Positions 13,101 to 24,065 of a stretch of 64,000 bases of DNA are shown piece after piece; positions within the stretch are counted from its first letter, which is position 1, and each line of letters opens with the position of its first letter. Source of the stretch: Crotophaga sulcirostris (lineage: Eukaryota > Chordata > Aves > Cuculiformes > Crotophagidae). Location: the NCBI GenBank assembly GCA_013397455.1, contig VYZB01000124.1:308524-372523 (forward strand), read 5' to 3'. The notes under the pieces were generated by a model, which was not told the DNA's origin, ran no database searches, and saw only the letters and a program-made list of their open reading frames with translations. Both the position numbers and the translations under genes were made by a program.

Positions 13101-16100
13101 CCAGGGATGGGGCAGCCACCACTGCTCTGGGCAACCTGGGCCAGGGCCTCCCCACCCTCACAGCAAAACATTTCTTCCCAAGATCTCATCTCAATCTCCC
13201 CTCTTTCAGCTGGAAACCGTTCCCCCTCACCCTGTCCCTGCACTCCCTGACCAAGAGCCCCTCCCCAGCTTTCCTGGAGCCCCTTTCAGCACTGGAGGCT
13301 GCTCTGAGGTCTCCCCAGAGCCTTCTCCACGTTGAACAACCCCAGCTCTCCCAGTCTGTCCTCATACTGGAGGTGCTCCAGCCCTTGGATCTTCTCCATG
13401 GCAGGTTGGTAACTATTCATCAACAAACAGGACAATATCCAGGAAAGAGAGAAATAAACTCCTGGGTGGACAACTCTGAAAACAAGATCTAGTTTCCATC
13501 TGCACAATGGGATCTGGATAAGGCTCAAGGGCAGCAAAAGGGACTGAGATTTCTATGGCCTGGTCTCCCTGCCAGCTCAGCCCCAACAGCAACTTCTCTT
13601 TAGTACTGCTTGGGTTTGCTGGACACCCAATTGCAGCCTCAGGAAGGAGGTTTAGACTTCTGTGACTTGAAAAAGCCAATTTCTAGAGAAGAATAGATCT
13701 ATTTAAAAATGTATGAAGCATGTCAAAATTCTGTATTAAGCAGCCAATAAATATTAAACACGATGAATATTTTAAAGTGTTAATAAGGAACTATACCCAA
13801 AAGACTTAAAAAAATTAAACTTGGGATTTTTATTTATTTTTTCTGCCTGAACTAAGCCTGATGGGTTTGAGTTTGGACAGGCTGCCAGGTGATAGCTCAG
13901 TGCAATGGAAAATGTGAAAATTGGTTTAAGACAAAAAAAAAAAAAAGGCAAAGCTGAAGGGTGGAGGAAAATTCCTGGTGCTTAATTCTGCACAGTCTGG
14001 CATCCTGCACAGCCTAAAGGCCCAGAGAAATACTTAGGATCTCCACTGGTGAGAAGAGTGGCATGTTGTAACAGCAAAGGCAGAGCAGAACCGACCCCTG
14101 CCCCACACCTTCTCCTGTTCCCTCAAAGCAATTGGGGAAAGGGAGCCTGTTGGAAAAACAGCTGGTTTGCCTGAGGGCCTGCCAGCACTGCAGGGCAGAA
14201 CACGCTGCAGAACCGCCCTGGAGCAAAGAAAACAAGAGCTGGCCATGATGTCACTACAGCACCGCAGGCAGCCACCAGCCCTGAAGGGAGGGACCCTGCG
14301 CCCCGGTGCAGCGCGGCGCTAGAGCAGCTCCAGGATCCCACCAGGATCGCTGCGCGCGCAGCTCCCACTGTACCAGTGCAATGGAAATGGCTCTGGAACA
14401 ACCGAGCCCAGGCACCAGTAGGGAGGGAGGCAGGACCTCACCTACTCTTCTAACCCTAAGGGCTGGAACAGCTCCTGGCTCAAATGTGTGAGAAACCTCC
14501 ACAGAGGAACCCTCAGTGTAGCTCTAGGTGGCACCTTCACTCCAGTGGTGTCTGTGGTTCTTCTCAAGGGCACAGGTTTGCCTTGGTCATGCTCCCTCCA
14601 GACCCTAAGTGATCCCTGCAGACCACCATGATGTTGATGTTAGGAAGAAGTTGATGTTAGGAAGAAGTTCTACACTGAAAGGGTGATTGGCCACTGGAAT
14701 GCGCTGCCCAGGGAGGTGGTGGAGTCGCCGACCCTTGAAGTGTTTAAGGGAAGATTGGATGAGGCACTGAGTGCCATGGTTTAGGTGATGGGGTGGTGTT
14801 AGTGTTGGCTTATAGGTTGGACTTGATGATCTTAGAGGTCTCTTCCAACCTGGTTATACTGTGAAACTGTGAAACCATGGAGGGACAGAAAAGGCAAGGA
14901 CATTTGGACCAAAGGCCTCTTGAGGTGATGATGGGGTGAAACATGTCATATTCCCATCCTGTGGCTTACTGAGCATTTCAGATCTCAAAGGTGCAACTGG
15001 AGATACTTGTCTCTTCTGCAACCAGGAAAACCACTTCCAGAGGTCACTTACCTATGGCTGGGGCGATGTTGTGAGTTGTGAGGTTCACCACCTTCTTCTC
15101 TTTCACTGGCTCTGTCACAAAGACTTGGTAGATCCTGCGCTCGTGCAGGCCACAGTAGTGGTGGTGCAGGTGGCAGGAGTAAGTGCCTTCATCTGCACTT
15201 TCCAGCTGTGAAATCCGCAGGGAAAAGTCACCGAGGGCAAAGGCTGTGTCAGTGATGTTCATCTTCTGACGAATGAAGAGAGGTCCATACGAGCGGCGCT
15301 CGCCGGAGGCGTACAGGTCAATGAGCCGGTCAGCCCGGTCGTGAGGAACCCCTGGGGGCTGCCTGTCCCAGTGGACCACTTGTTGTTCCTCTTCGCTGTG
15401 CCGCTCGGTCCAGATGTGGTTCCGGTTCACACAGGGGAGCATCACTGTGCTGCCTTCTAGGGCCACAATCACAGGCTTCTCCCCGTCCCAGTACTCGCTC
15501 GCATCCTCAGCTGGGGAGGAGATAAAACAAGTTGTGGAATGCACATCTTTACACCCTTGTCCTATGTCTAAGGACACCCAAGGTTGCTCTCAGATCCTGC
15601 AATCCTATAACACCTCCCCTCCAAAGTTCCTGAAGTGCCAATGGAGCAGCGTGCCCTCTTCTCACTCACTTCAGCAGAGACCTCATTGCTCTCTGCTGCT
15701 CCTGGAAAGGAGGTTGTGGTGAGGTGGGTGTTGGGCTCTTCTCCCAAATGACAGGTGATGGGAAGAGAGGAAATGGCCTCAAGTTGCACCAGGGGAGGTT
15801 CAGGTTGGACACTGGGAGAAAAATCTTTATGGAAAGTGTTCTCAGGCAGTGGCAGAGGCTGAGGCTGCCCAGAGGGTGGTGGAGTCCTCATCCCTGGAGG
15901 TGTTTAAAAGATGGGCAGATGAGTTTCTCAGGGATCTGGTTCAGTAGTGGACAGGGACGGTTGGACTCGATGATCTCAGAGGTCTTTTCCAACCAGGCAA
16001 TTCTATGATTCTATGAAGAAATGCATCTTCACCTTCTACATCCTAGGTTGATGCATTAAGCAAGACCACTTTCTTTTCTTTTCCTTCTAACTGAGAGTTA

Positions 16101-19100
16101 ATCTCTTGCTTTGGAAAGCAGGAAGTAAATTCTCTCTACAGACTAAGAATGGAATGAGAACAACAGTTTTTATCCTCAATATGCTGTATCCCAGTGCTCC
16201 AAGCAGGAAATGCTTTCCTACCCACAAATGCCCTAATTACTGGCGGAGTTCAAGCAGCGCTGGTTTGTATTTTGTTCTTGAAAAGGAATAACAGAAGAAC
16301 CAAAACACAGCTGAGCAGATAGGGGCCCACGGGCCTGCCTGCATGTTTTTATCCCATAGAAGCTGTGAGAACAGCAGCAGAGCTGCACTTCCCTATTGTC
16401 CTAACAGCCCTTCAGCAGCTTCCCAGCACAACCAGCCCCAGTAGCTCCACTTGGGTGTTACACAAAGGTCAGTTTAAATGACACTGTAGCGATGCATGTG
16501 TGGTGTGGGGGGCAGAGGCTGCAGCTGCCAACAGCCCCTGGAAGCCTGGTTTTAGAGCTGGAGTTAAGGTGTGGCAGCTTAAGGAGGTTTTTTAACTAGC
16601 GGCTTCTCAGGGAAAGCTCACCAATCCATGTACAAGGAGATCTTTGTGGCTAACCTGGGTGATGATGGGTTGTTACTAGGGATGTTCTGCTGCTGGAGCA
16701 GTAACAGGACAATTAGCTAACTGGGCTGCCTAGAGTAAACGTAACAACAGGCTCCATGCACCGTCTGGTGCATGCCAAGAAAGGAGAGAGGTTCATAAAT
16801 AGACATACTGAAAAAAACTTCTGGAACTCAGGGATTCTGACAGCAAACAGCACAGTGAGCACCACTCTGAGCCTCTTCTACCCTGAACCTGCAACTCCCT
16901 GTATCCACACCACTCTTCTCTAGCACCAGCAGAACAGCAGGGCCTACTGCGAATCCACACAGGAGGTCCCTGGCAGGAAGGAATACCCAGCTGCCTGCCA
17001 CACCTACCTTTCTTGGTGATAACTAGTTGGATTTTCACAGTTTCGTATAAGTGGCAGTAGTGATGGTGAAGATTACAGGAATACGTGCCTTCATCGCTCT
17101 CCGCAACACCTGGTGCAACAGGGGAGAGAGGAGAGGTTGAATGTTTTCTACTGAGATGATGATTACTTTTGTCATTTATACTGTTTCCCAAATGCTTCTA
17201 TGGTTGCAAAAGGGCCTTTGTATAACCTGGTTCTCACCCATCCTTATTACCAGGGTGGGCTAAACAGAGAAAAATTATCTCACCTAATATAATATATTGT
17301 TCAGTTTGTGTGCAATGTATTTGTATTAACAGATGGAAAGAGGAAGTTGATTTAAGTTTAACTGAGAGTGGGTGTAGGAAGAAGGACAATCTTGGGTTTA
17401 TAGCTCAAGAACTGAAATACAGTGAAAGGTCCACAAGAAGTCCAGGTGACTTTTAGGCAATGAGTTACCATTTCTGTTTTAAAATGGGACTGCTTCAAAC
17501 TGAAATAAAACACTATTGTCAGTGCTTCAGAGAACCTCGTTAACCTCATTAGACTGATATTTACTCATTTATAGAGAATGCTCTGTAAAATAGCCACGTT
17601 CACTGAAAAACACAAAGATAACTTAGTCATGAACCCTCCATCCTGCAGATAGCACAGGGAGAAAAGATGCTGTTTAGTACCTTTGATCACCAAGGAGAAG
17701 TTGCCATCTGTAAATGCATTCTGGGGCATGAATATCCTGCCCTGGTTGTAGGAGCTGTACACGCGCTGATCTCCAGCAGAGTACATGTCACACAGCCTCT
17801 CCATCTTGTTGTCTCCATAGTAGGTGCTGTACACATCCCAGTGGACCACGCGCTGGCGGTCGTTCAGCCGGTCCTGGGTCCACACCATGCGGTAACTCTT
17901 GCAGGGCAGCACAGCCTGGGACCCCAGCGCGGCGCTGATATTTAACACTGACACCACAACACTCGCTGGGTTCGAGGCGTCAGCTGGCACTGGGAGCAAA
18001 GAACAAAAAACAGATTTACCAGGTTAATAGCATGTGAAGAAGACACTAGAGACCTGTCCTAGAACCTCTGCACACCTTCCACCCAAAAGAAAGGAACTTT
18101 AAGACCAATGTAGAGCTCTCTCATGGAGGAATACAATAGAAAGCCTCTTAAAAACACTGATTTCATTCAATGAAAGCCATGTCCATGATGTCTGCTATCA
18201 GGACTGTAGGTCTGACCTGTTCTGCCTACCCTTGCCAATTCTAACCCCCAGCTTAATCAAAGTTCAGAGACACCACTTCATGGGATGCCTGCAGAAGTTA
18301 GCAATGAAATTCCCATTGCATGTCCTGGAATCAGGTCTCCCTCATTTCTTCTCACGATCCCCAAACCAGGCAGATTACAGAGACGTCACTCACCTGAGTA
18401 TGGGTAAACAGAACCTGTCAAAGAAGAAAATAAGAACATTACTGACAAGAAAAGGAATAAAAAGTACAAATGTGCTCAGTCAAATGAGGAGGGACGTGCC
18501 TCGGCTGTCTGGCTTCACACCCATGGCACACACTGTTGTCAGCACTCCGCTGGGCAAACGCCTCCTCACTTTGGAGTGTGACTCCCAGAGTCTCTCCTGC
18601 TCGGCACAGTTAACACTGTCACACTCTGGATGCAACTGCAACTCCCTCCAACTCCTGTGACTCAGATCTGTGCAGGAAGAACTTTGCAAGAAATGAACTC
18701 GTGCCTTTGTTTCTGCACTTTGCTGCTCCAGTCCCTCCTGCTTTTTGAGTAGGAGGGGTCTAGGAGGTCTCTTGGCATCAGGCTTTGAGAGCCTGATTCA
18801 GATTCCCAACACAATGACATCATTCATCTCTAACCAGTCAAGCCCAAGTGGGTTCCAGCAAGATCATTAGATGTTTTGTCCTCCTAATGTCACAGGCACA
18901 ATGTCCTGCAGACAAAGGCTGTATTTTTTGAAGCCCTGAAATTTATGCATTTCAGAAGAGAATAAATTAACACCAGGCTGGGGCTATTCTAACCACACTC
19001 CCAGCGCATGGGCTGAGAATAAACTCTGATCCCTTTCCTTTTCCTATCACACAACACAGGGCACTGACACCAGAGGACAAAAACAAGCAGCACTGGCTGT

Positions 19101-22100
19101 TGAAATGCTGGTTCAAAGATGCTCCAAATGTAAGTTGGGTTTTTTCTTCATGTATAACCTCACCATCATGCAGAAAAGAATCTCGGACAAAGTCCTGCTT
19201 GCTGTGTGGTGAGGAACAACACGGTATCACAACACGAACTGCGAGTGTGCGCTCGGGCTGGTGTCTACAAGCTGGCTGGATGCACAGCCAGCACTTCCAG
19301 ACTCTTGCTCATTAATAGCAAATCGATTTGGTGCTGCAGGAACATCCTCTCCTGGCTCAGCGAGAGGAACTCATTTACTTTTCTCCTTTCCTCTTGCAAG
19401 TTAATGTAAAAAACACTGAGCCCAAACGCAGCACCATAAATCTAACAACGGACACAAGTATCCAACTAAGCCTTCCAATATTCATTAGCCTGTGGCAGCC
19501 CTAAACTAACAATAGCACTAATCCCTAGTTTTGTATCTTTTAGCTGGCCCTACAAGCATGGTAAGGACCACCCAGGTCCCAACTCCATCCCACCCACATG
19601 GGCCTTTTGCCAGGTGAGGCTGCTGGAGCCCTGTCAGCTGTGCGCGTTTCTCCAAACACAATGCTCTGTAAAAAGAGGAAGCGGCCAAGTTGTCTGTAAC
19701 GTAACAGCTTTTAGATAAGAAAAGCTCATGTCTTGTCGGTTCTGACAGCTTCTTTTCCCCTTCACTGTTAAAGCTTCTGCCAGGAGCTCCCTACGATGCA
19801 GGGTAGGAGCACTCCTGCTTACTTAGAATCATCAAATCGTGGAATGGTTTGGGTTAGAAGGGACCTCAAAGGAGGTTCCCCAGCAGTGCTGGACATCTGC
19901 ACACATACATCAGATCATGGATGAGATTCAAACTTATCTGCCATGGCTGTATATGAGATCACTTAAAAATCCAAGGAATCTGGAATGTCTGTGATCTCTG
20001 GTACCCTGGAGAAAATGGAATTTAAAACAACTGACCTTCAATAACCTGAACACAGAGCAGTAATTGAAGAAGGAATAGGCCTTTTTCTCTTTCCAGTCTC
20101 CTCCCTTTGCTATAAGACCCAGCTCTGCTGCGTGAGCCACACAGAGCAAACAAGACTTGTTCCCCAGACACGCTTTTTAAAGTTATTGTTTGGTTAACAC
20201 AGTGGCTACTGAACAACAGCAGGGATGTAACCATAACCCAGCAAAGTCGACACCTTATGAACTACAGGATTGGGGTCAACTGGAAGCAGATATTTTGGCA
20301 AGTCAGGCTTTCCAACCTGTGACTGTAAAACCAAGAAGTATTTATGCACCTCATGAAAGCTCAGGGTTTTGTTATCACAGGACTCCAAGAGCTGAACCTT
20401 GAAAACCACCAAATTCCTTAGTAGTTGTCGACACAGACTTCACTGTAGTCATTTCAAAATTTCAATTCCATGCAACAGATAATCCTTTTGTCCTCCCTGT
20501 GTGATGCACCCACAAAAACCCAACAGAAAGACATCTACATGCTGGCCCCTGGCATGTTCTGTGCAAACTCAGCACGCCTCTCCGCAGGATTCCAGAGGTA
20601 TTTCTGCTGGTCCTACAATACAGGAGGAGGAAAGCAGCCTGCAAAAGTGTTTCCTAATCCCTTGTAAAAGGCAGAGCCAGCTCTTAACTTTTTGAATCCC
20701 ATCCACTTTTCAAGTAAAGAATTAAGCCACAAAAACTGCAGGCAAACTAGAAGGAAAAGCCTCAGGCTCTGAACATCTTATATACTCAGAGCTCCCTAGG
20801 CAGCGTCCTTGGAGCAGTTCAAACAGAAAAATGTCCTTTGAGTCTGGCCTAAAAAATACCTCTTCTTCTCTCCTCCTGGAGATCACCGCTGGCAGAGGGT
20901 CTGCTTCACAAGAAGATGCATGTGCTAACGAAGCCACTAAGTTCCTGTCTCATAGTGGAGGATGAAGGACTACCAGAGCAGGAAAGGAAACTGCAAACAC
21001 CGTAAGTGGTAGCCCAAGTGCCAAATATGATCCATGGGACGTGCCAACACCAGCTCGACCTGCAGTGCTTCTGCTGAGCCTGAGAAGAGCCCTGAGCTGA
21101 CATCAATGTGTCAGAGCAAGGACAAGCTGCCTGGGCAGTGCCTTCCTGGGCAGTACACATCACTGAAGTCCCCATTGTAGTGGTGGGCAGGGAAGAAAAA
21201 TTCAGAAGTCACTGGAGAAATGAGTTCATAACCCACCAGGTGTGTGGGCTGAAACAACAGTCTGCAAAGGCTGACACTCTGTAAGCTCAGCTCATCATTC
21301 CTCTGCACACCTTCTCTGCTCTGTCTCAGCTCCTTTTTTCTTTTGAAAAAGGAAGCGACCTCACCTTTACATGAGGGGCACAGAGCAATGGTCTGGTCCT
21401 AGAGAAAGGACATGTTCTTCACAAAATCTCTGTTAGATTCCTTATTTCTCCCCCAAATCCCATTGTCTATGCAGGGGGTTTAGTGGTCTCTGTAGAGCCA
21501 TTACACAATTATTGCAAAACCAGCAGCCTGTGCTACCAAGCTCTTTCCAAATCCTTTTGGAGAATGGCAGGGGCTCCATCCAGGCTCTCAGGGAGCTGAT
21601 CCAGTGTCTAAGAGGCTGTGAAGCTCCTGATGCAGTAACATCAAGGTGACGGCCACACAAATGAGCTCGGTTCTCTTCTGGCAGTTTTGAAATCCCCTGA
21701 CCAATATCCAGGAATAACACTTGGGTCCATCTCAGAGAGACAAAGGAAGGAGATAGGGAGCGCTACAGTTCCACCTCCCATTCACCACCTGCCCCTGCTG
21801 GCCTGGGACTGCAAGGCTGAGCTTTTCAGTAAAACAAAGTTTCCTTTACAAAGCCAACTGATGATCAAGCTGGGCTTTGAACTGGGGTTTTATCTTTGTT
21901 TATTTGTAAAGGCTTCCTGGGACAACTTCCTCAACAGCAGAGTCCCCATCAGGACTGGAGAGCCCTTAACCACCCACCTAGTCCCAGCAATTCCAACACC
22001 TCACTGCAGGTAGGAACTTGCCCATGAACTGGCAAAAAGCAAGAATGTGCTGCCTCAGCAGAAAGGAAAAAGCCTCTGTCTGTACAAGAAACCAGTCACC

Positions 22101-23764
22101 ACCTCGGCCACTGCACAATCAGGATCCCTCACAGATCTGCCCGAACTTCTCACAGCCAGTTCAGCTTTATAAACCCTTCTCTGCTTTGTGTACTTCACAT
22201 TGGCTCCAGGCCCACAGAATAGTTTGTAGAGCCATTCCAATCACAGTTGTTGTTCCTCCCTGCAAGACATTAACACTTGAGGGTGTGGTTCCTCTCCACA
22301 TCATCTCAGCAAATATGGAACAGCACAGATTTCCTCCCTTCTCCCCTTCCCATCTTCACTCTTTATGATTTTTGTGGGGCGAGCAGGACTCAAATATCAG
22401 GGCTGCCTGCCATATGGACAGCCCTCACTCCAAAAGACACCTGGAAAAGGTCTGTTGGAGATCACCCCTCCTGAGGTGGGACGCTGCTGCCTCTATGCAG
22501 CTCTCCCACTGCTCCATAGCAGCCCAACCTGCTACTCCAGCCCTGGGTGCTCCCCAAGCTCTGCCAACGTGCTCAACCACACCGGGGAGTAGCTGGACTG
22601 GTTGGTGCTTCTGAAATACAATATCTGGCCTCCCCTTCTTCCCCAGGCTTAACCTCCCCCCACAGACCATTTGTCTGAGCCACCTTAACCCTTCTGTCCC
22701 TGTGACTGAGCCCATACCTTGCCGATTCCTAAAGCTTGCCTTGAGGCATTGCAGAACTGGGGATGATGCAGTGACATGGAAACTAGATCAATTAGGGACC
22801 CAAATGAGAACTCTTCAGCTTACTCCACCCGTGCATTGAGGAATTTGTGGTAGCCACGGCCTTTCAGGAGTGGGCTGGGAAGAGCAGGGGGTCACTGCTC
22901 CCCAAAAGCTGTGCTCCTCACTTCCAACCCTCAGCACCCTGAATGAAGTCCCTCCATCCTGCTCTTAGAGCCGTAACTGGTCCTTGCTCACAGGTGTCTT
23001 CCTTAGAGCCCAAAGTTGTAAGTGTGGATTTGCTGGGGTTTGCAATTAATCCTCAAATCTCCTCCTGCCATTCCAGCCTTACTGGGTTTCTCTGTTCAGC
23101 TTGGCCAGGTTCTCAGGACCCTGAGTCTGCTTTCAGCTCTTAGAGAAAGCTCTGTGATCAAGGAGCAGGTACCAGCCATTCTGTTGCTGTAAGATCATCA
23201 GACTTGTCTTCATCCCTTTCTTGCACCTTACACGAAATTCCTATGCCTCTGTCTTTATGCTGACAGGAGGAAAAATAAACCCCACCACTTTAATTTTTTC
23301 CTCCATCCCGTGCACACACACACACACACACACAGCGCAGCTGTTTCTGTCTCTTCAAAAGTATAAAATAACCACATCTCTCTAACTATGCAAGCTTTAC
23401 TGTACTCACACTCAAGCTTATTGCTTTTTGAATTTGCTGGTTAAGATAACTGATAGGAAAAACATAGATTTTACAAAAATGCTGAATGGAGCACCACTTA
23501 AATAGCTTCAAACATTTCTCTGTTCTCTCTCCTCTCCAAAAAAGCATGAGAAATCCATGATTCCCTCCCCTTGCAGAAGAAAACACAGCTAACGTAAGAA
23601 TCTGAACAAAACTTTACAAAGATAACAGTGCAAAACCTTGCAGCCAACCTCCAGCCCCATCCTCTGCAGCTGAAATAAAAGTAAGTAACATCATGCCGAC
23701 CAGCTAGGAGCTTACTTTGCTGAAGCAAAAGCTGCCACAGAAGGAGTTTTGCTAGTTGCTCCAT
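7099..23764 (-). CDS. MXRA8: MXRA8 (limitrin/DICAM), two-Ig transmembrane adhesion protein, complete
   Basis: MXRA8 is a cell-surface adhesion protein that binds integrins in trans or cis and in mammals serves as an entry receptor for arthritogenic alphaviruses. Ten coding exons join in phase: 23716-23764, 18394-18414, 17681-17989, 17008-17109, 15052-15510, 9828-9986, 9119-9149, 8828-8904, 8002-8079 and 7099-7124. They total 1311 bp, giving 436 aa (human 442). Layout: signal peptide about 1-18; V-type Ig domain 1 about 34-158 (Cys53 to Cys138); Ig domain 2 about 172-294 (Cys187 to Cys273), both carrying the family signature TYSC-N/H-LHHHYC; stalk; transmembrane helix about 339-359; RKRRQR stop-transfer; 77-residue tail ending DFRKEYCK. 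N-glycosylation sequons lie at N40, N120, N245 and N303. Cys90 is an extra cysteine in domain 1. The start is the ATG whose signal sequence ([10 protein letters not shown]) resembles the family and splices in frame. The identification is secure; the microexon is inferred from splice sites. Confidence 0.95.
8002..8079 (-). CDS. MXRA8: MXRA8 coding exon 9: cytoplasmic tail
   Basis: The exon encodes [13 protein letters not shown] and PAKNIDLDK, conserved in the family tail. Acceptor CCCTTACACAG, donor AAAG|GTAATA. Both ends are phase 1. Confidence 0.9.
8828..8904 (-). CDS. MXRA8: MXRA8 coding exon 8: cytoplasmic tail
   Basis: The exon encodes [15 protein letters not shown] and YKSEDVRL, matching the tail of other MXRA8 proteins. 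Acceptor ACCTTTTTCAG, donor CTGG|GTATGT. It restores phase 1. Confidence 0.9.
9119..9149 (-). CDS. MXRA8: MXRA8 coding exon 7: 31-bp cytoplasmic exon
   Basis: This small exon reads YEYNVKKYG and changes the phase from 1 to 2. Acceptor CTTCTTGTTTAG, donor GA|GTAAGT. GYEY directly after the membrane-proximal basic residues is a family feature. Skipping it would break the frame, unlike exon 2. Confidence 0.9.
9567..9738 (-). mobile_element. CR1 3' fragment (ACTGTGAA-tail group) in MXRA8 intron 6
   Basis: In reverse complement this matches the young CR1 group also found at 14636, 32519, 41007, 46139 and 52455: GTCGCCGACCCTTGATG, GGATGAGGCACTCAGTGCC, GGTTGGACTTGATGATC. A short (CA)n run at 9567-9580 replaces the usual tail. 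It lies about 90 bp from exon 6, in the same orientation as the gene. Confidence 0.85.
9828..9986 (-). CDS. MXRA8: MXRA8 coding exon 6: juxtamembrane and transmembrane segment
   Basis: The exon encodes residues 314-366. The conserved [13 protein letters not shown] stretch is followed by a helix of about 21 hydrophobic residues ([21 protein letters not shown]) and the basic stop-transfer RKRRQR. Acceptor CTTCTGCCATCAG, donor GAG|GTGAGTG. Confidence 0.95.
10053..10303 (+). mobile_element. CR1 3' fragment, older, in MXRA8 intron 5
   Basis: The segment opens with ATGGCCTCAAGTTGCG and ends in CTATGATTCTCAAG, typical of the last ~250 bp of CR1 with its ATTCTATG-like tail. It has diverged from the younger copies, is antisense to MXRA8 and carries a poly-G run. 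Confidence 0.85.
11671..11796 (+). mobile_element. CR1 3' tail fragment in MXRA8 intron 5
   Basis: Only the last ~125 bp remain: GGTTGGACTCAATGATC, TCTCTTCCAACCTCAATTAT and a tail of ATTCTGTGATTCTATGA. It is antisense to the gene. Confidence 0.8.
11969..12110 (+). mobile_element. CR1 3' fragment in MXRA8 intron 5
   Basis: The fragment has the CTGGAGGTGTTCAAGGCCAG block, the GTGTCCCTGCCCATGGCAGG block and GGTCCCTTCCGACC, ending CATGATTCTACAG. It lies about 170 bp after another CR1 tail in the same orientation. Confidence 0.85.
12970..13395 (-). mobile_element. CR1 3' fragment, ~425 bp, in MXRA8 intron 5
   Basis: In reverse complement it runs from GGGCTGGAGCACCTCCAGTA to TTCCATGATTCTATA and includes the complete 3' UTR-like block shared with 31299, 42838 and 57498. 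It is sense relative to MXRA8. Long open frames across it on either strand are repeat sequence, not genes. Confidence 0.9.
14636..14875 (+). mobile_element. CR1 3' fragment (ACTGTGAA-tail group) in MXRA8 intron 5
   Basis: The element starts at TTAGGAAGAAGTTC, contains TGGCCACTGGAATGCGCTGC and ends GTTATACTGTGAAACTGTGAAAC. A 17-bp unit, GATGTTAGGAAGAAGTT, is repeated in tandem at its 5' edge. It is antisense to the gene. Confidence 0.9.
15052..15510 (-). CDS. MXRA8: MXRA8 coding exon 5: Ig domain 2 and stalk
   Basis: A single exon encodes residues 161-313: YWDGEK, the first cysteine Cys187 (VMLPC), [28 protein letters not shown], then [14 protein letters not shown] (Cys273) and a stalk with an NLT sequon. 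Acceptor TCTCCTCCCCAG, donor ATAG|GTAAGT. At residues 253-255 the strand reads LGD where I recall mammals having RGD. Confidence 0.95.
15674..16016 (+). mobile_element. CR1 3' fragment, ~340 bp, in MXRA8 intron 4
   Basis: CR1-like sequence runs from GAGACCTCATTGCTCTCTGC through ATGGCCTCAAGTTGCACCAG to a CAATTCTATGATTCTATGA tail. It is diverged and antisense to MXRA8. Confidence 0.85.
17008..17109 (-). CDS. MXRA8: MXRA8 coding exon 4: end of Ig domain 1
   Basis: The exon encodes residues 127-160. It contains [16 protein letters not shown], with Cys138 closing the domain-1 disulfide, then the last strand ending in ITKK. Donor AAAG|GTAGGT. Phase 1 at both ends, so the domain-1 exons form a symmetrical unit. 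Confidence 0.95.
17681..17989 (-). CDS. MXRA8: MXRA8 coding exon 3: most of Ig domain 1
   Basis: The exon encodes residues 24-126. It includes the first Ig cysteine (AVLPC, Cys53), the tryptophan segment [13 protein letters not shown], the [10 protein letters not shown] strand and NFSLVIK. The acceptor is TTTGCTCCCAG and the donor ATCAAAG|GTACT. Both junctions are phase 1. Confidence 0.95.
18394..18414 (-). CDS. MXRA8: MXRA8 coding exon 2: 21-bp microexon
   Basis: A pyrimidine-rich acceptor (TTTTCTTCTTTGACAG) and a strong GTGAGT donor enclose 21 bases that read SVYPYS between phase-1 junctions. It joins the signal-peptide exon to the first Ig exon without a frame change and supplies the residues around the expected signal-cleavage site. 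Skipping it would remove exactly seven codons and keep the frame. Confidence 0.8.
19826..19872 (-). mobile_element. CR1 3' end remnant in MXRA8 intron 1
   Basis: AGAATCATCAAATCGTGGAA followed by TGGTTTGGGTTAGAAGGGAC is the reverse complement of a CR1 3' terminus. Only about 45 bp are recognisable. Confidence 0.6.
23121..23452 (+). repeat. Inverted duplication, copy A (332 bp), in MXRA8 intron 1
   Basis: This segment, from CTGAGTCTGC to TTAAGATAACTG, reappears in reverse complement at 28877-29208 with about 7-8 substitutions and a short difference at an internal (CA)n run (23313-23334), roughly 97-98% identity by eye. Homology stops sharply at both ends. It shows no terminal inverted repeats and no known mobile-element signature. 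It lies 264 bp downstream of MXRA8 exon 1. Confidence 0.9.
23716..23764 (-). CDS. MXRA8: MXRA8 coding exon 1: start codon and signal peptide
   Basis: The exon encodes 16 residues beginning [10 protein letters not shown] plus one base of the next codon, followed by a GTAAGC donor. The hydrophobic run fits a secretory signal peptide and resembles the mammalian MXRA8 N-terminus. The first base of Ser17 comes from this exon and is completed by the microexon. The 5' UTR start is not visible. Confidence 0.85.
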
Positions 23765-23929
23765 TTCTTCAGCTTCTCCGTGTTTTCGTCTCTCTTGAAA
23801 AACAAGTTGAAGACTTGTTTTTTTAAACTTTTTTTTTTTTTGGTAGCTGGAAAACACTATGACCTCATCAATTCACATCCAGAAAGCTGTGGACAGCAGC
23901 TCATATTCTGCAGAGTTACTCCACCTACA

Positions 23930-24065
23930 ACTTCCAACTCCCCACCTCCCCACTCTGCTCTCCCCTACACTTGCACTCCACCTCCTTCCTTTCCCTAACG
24001 CCTTCTGCACGACTACTACAAACACCCCCTCTTCTCTTTCCCCTCCCTCTGGGACTTTCTGCTCT
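23930..24065 (+). repeat. Polypyrimidine-rich stretch upstream of MXRA8 exon 1
   Basis: Over about 135 bases the plus strand is dominated by C and T (for example CCACCTCCCCACTCTGCTC), so the MXRA8 coding strand is purine-rich here. It lies 170-300 bp upstream of the MXRA8 start codon. A promoter role is possible but not shown. There is no CpG island. Confidence 0.4.

Noticed and set aside
12573..13250. 225-codon open frame on the plus strand in MXRA8 intron 5
   Set aside because: Most of it is the antisense of a CR1 3' end, which repeats elsewhere in the window with the same false translation. There are no domain features.
23313..23334. (CA)n run as an independent regulatory element
   Set aside because: It is part of the duplicated 332-bp block and appears again at 28995-29016. 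A simple microsatellite is enough to explain it.
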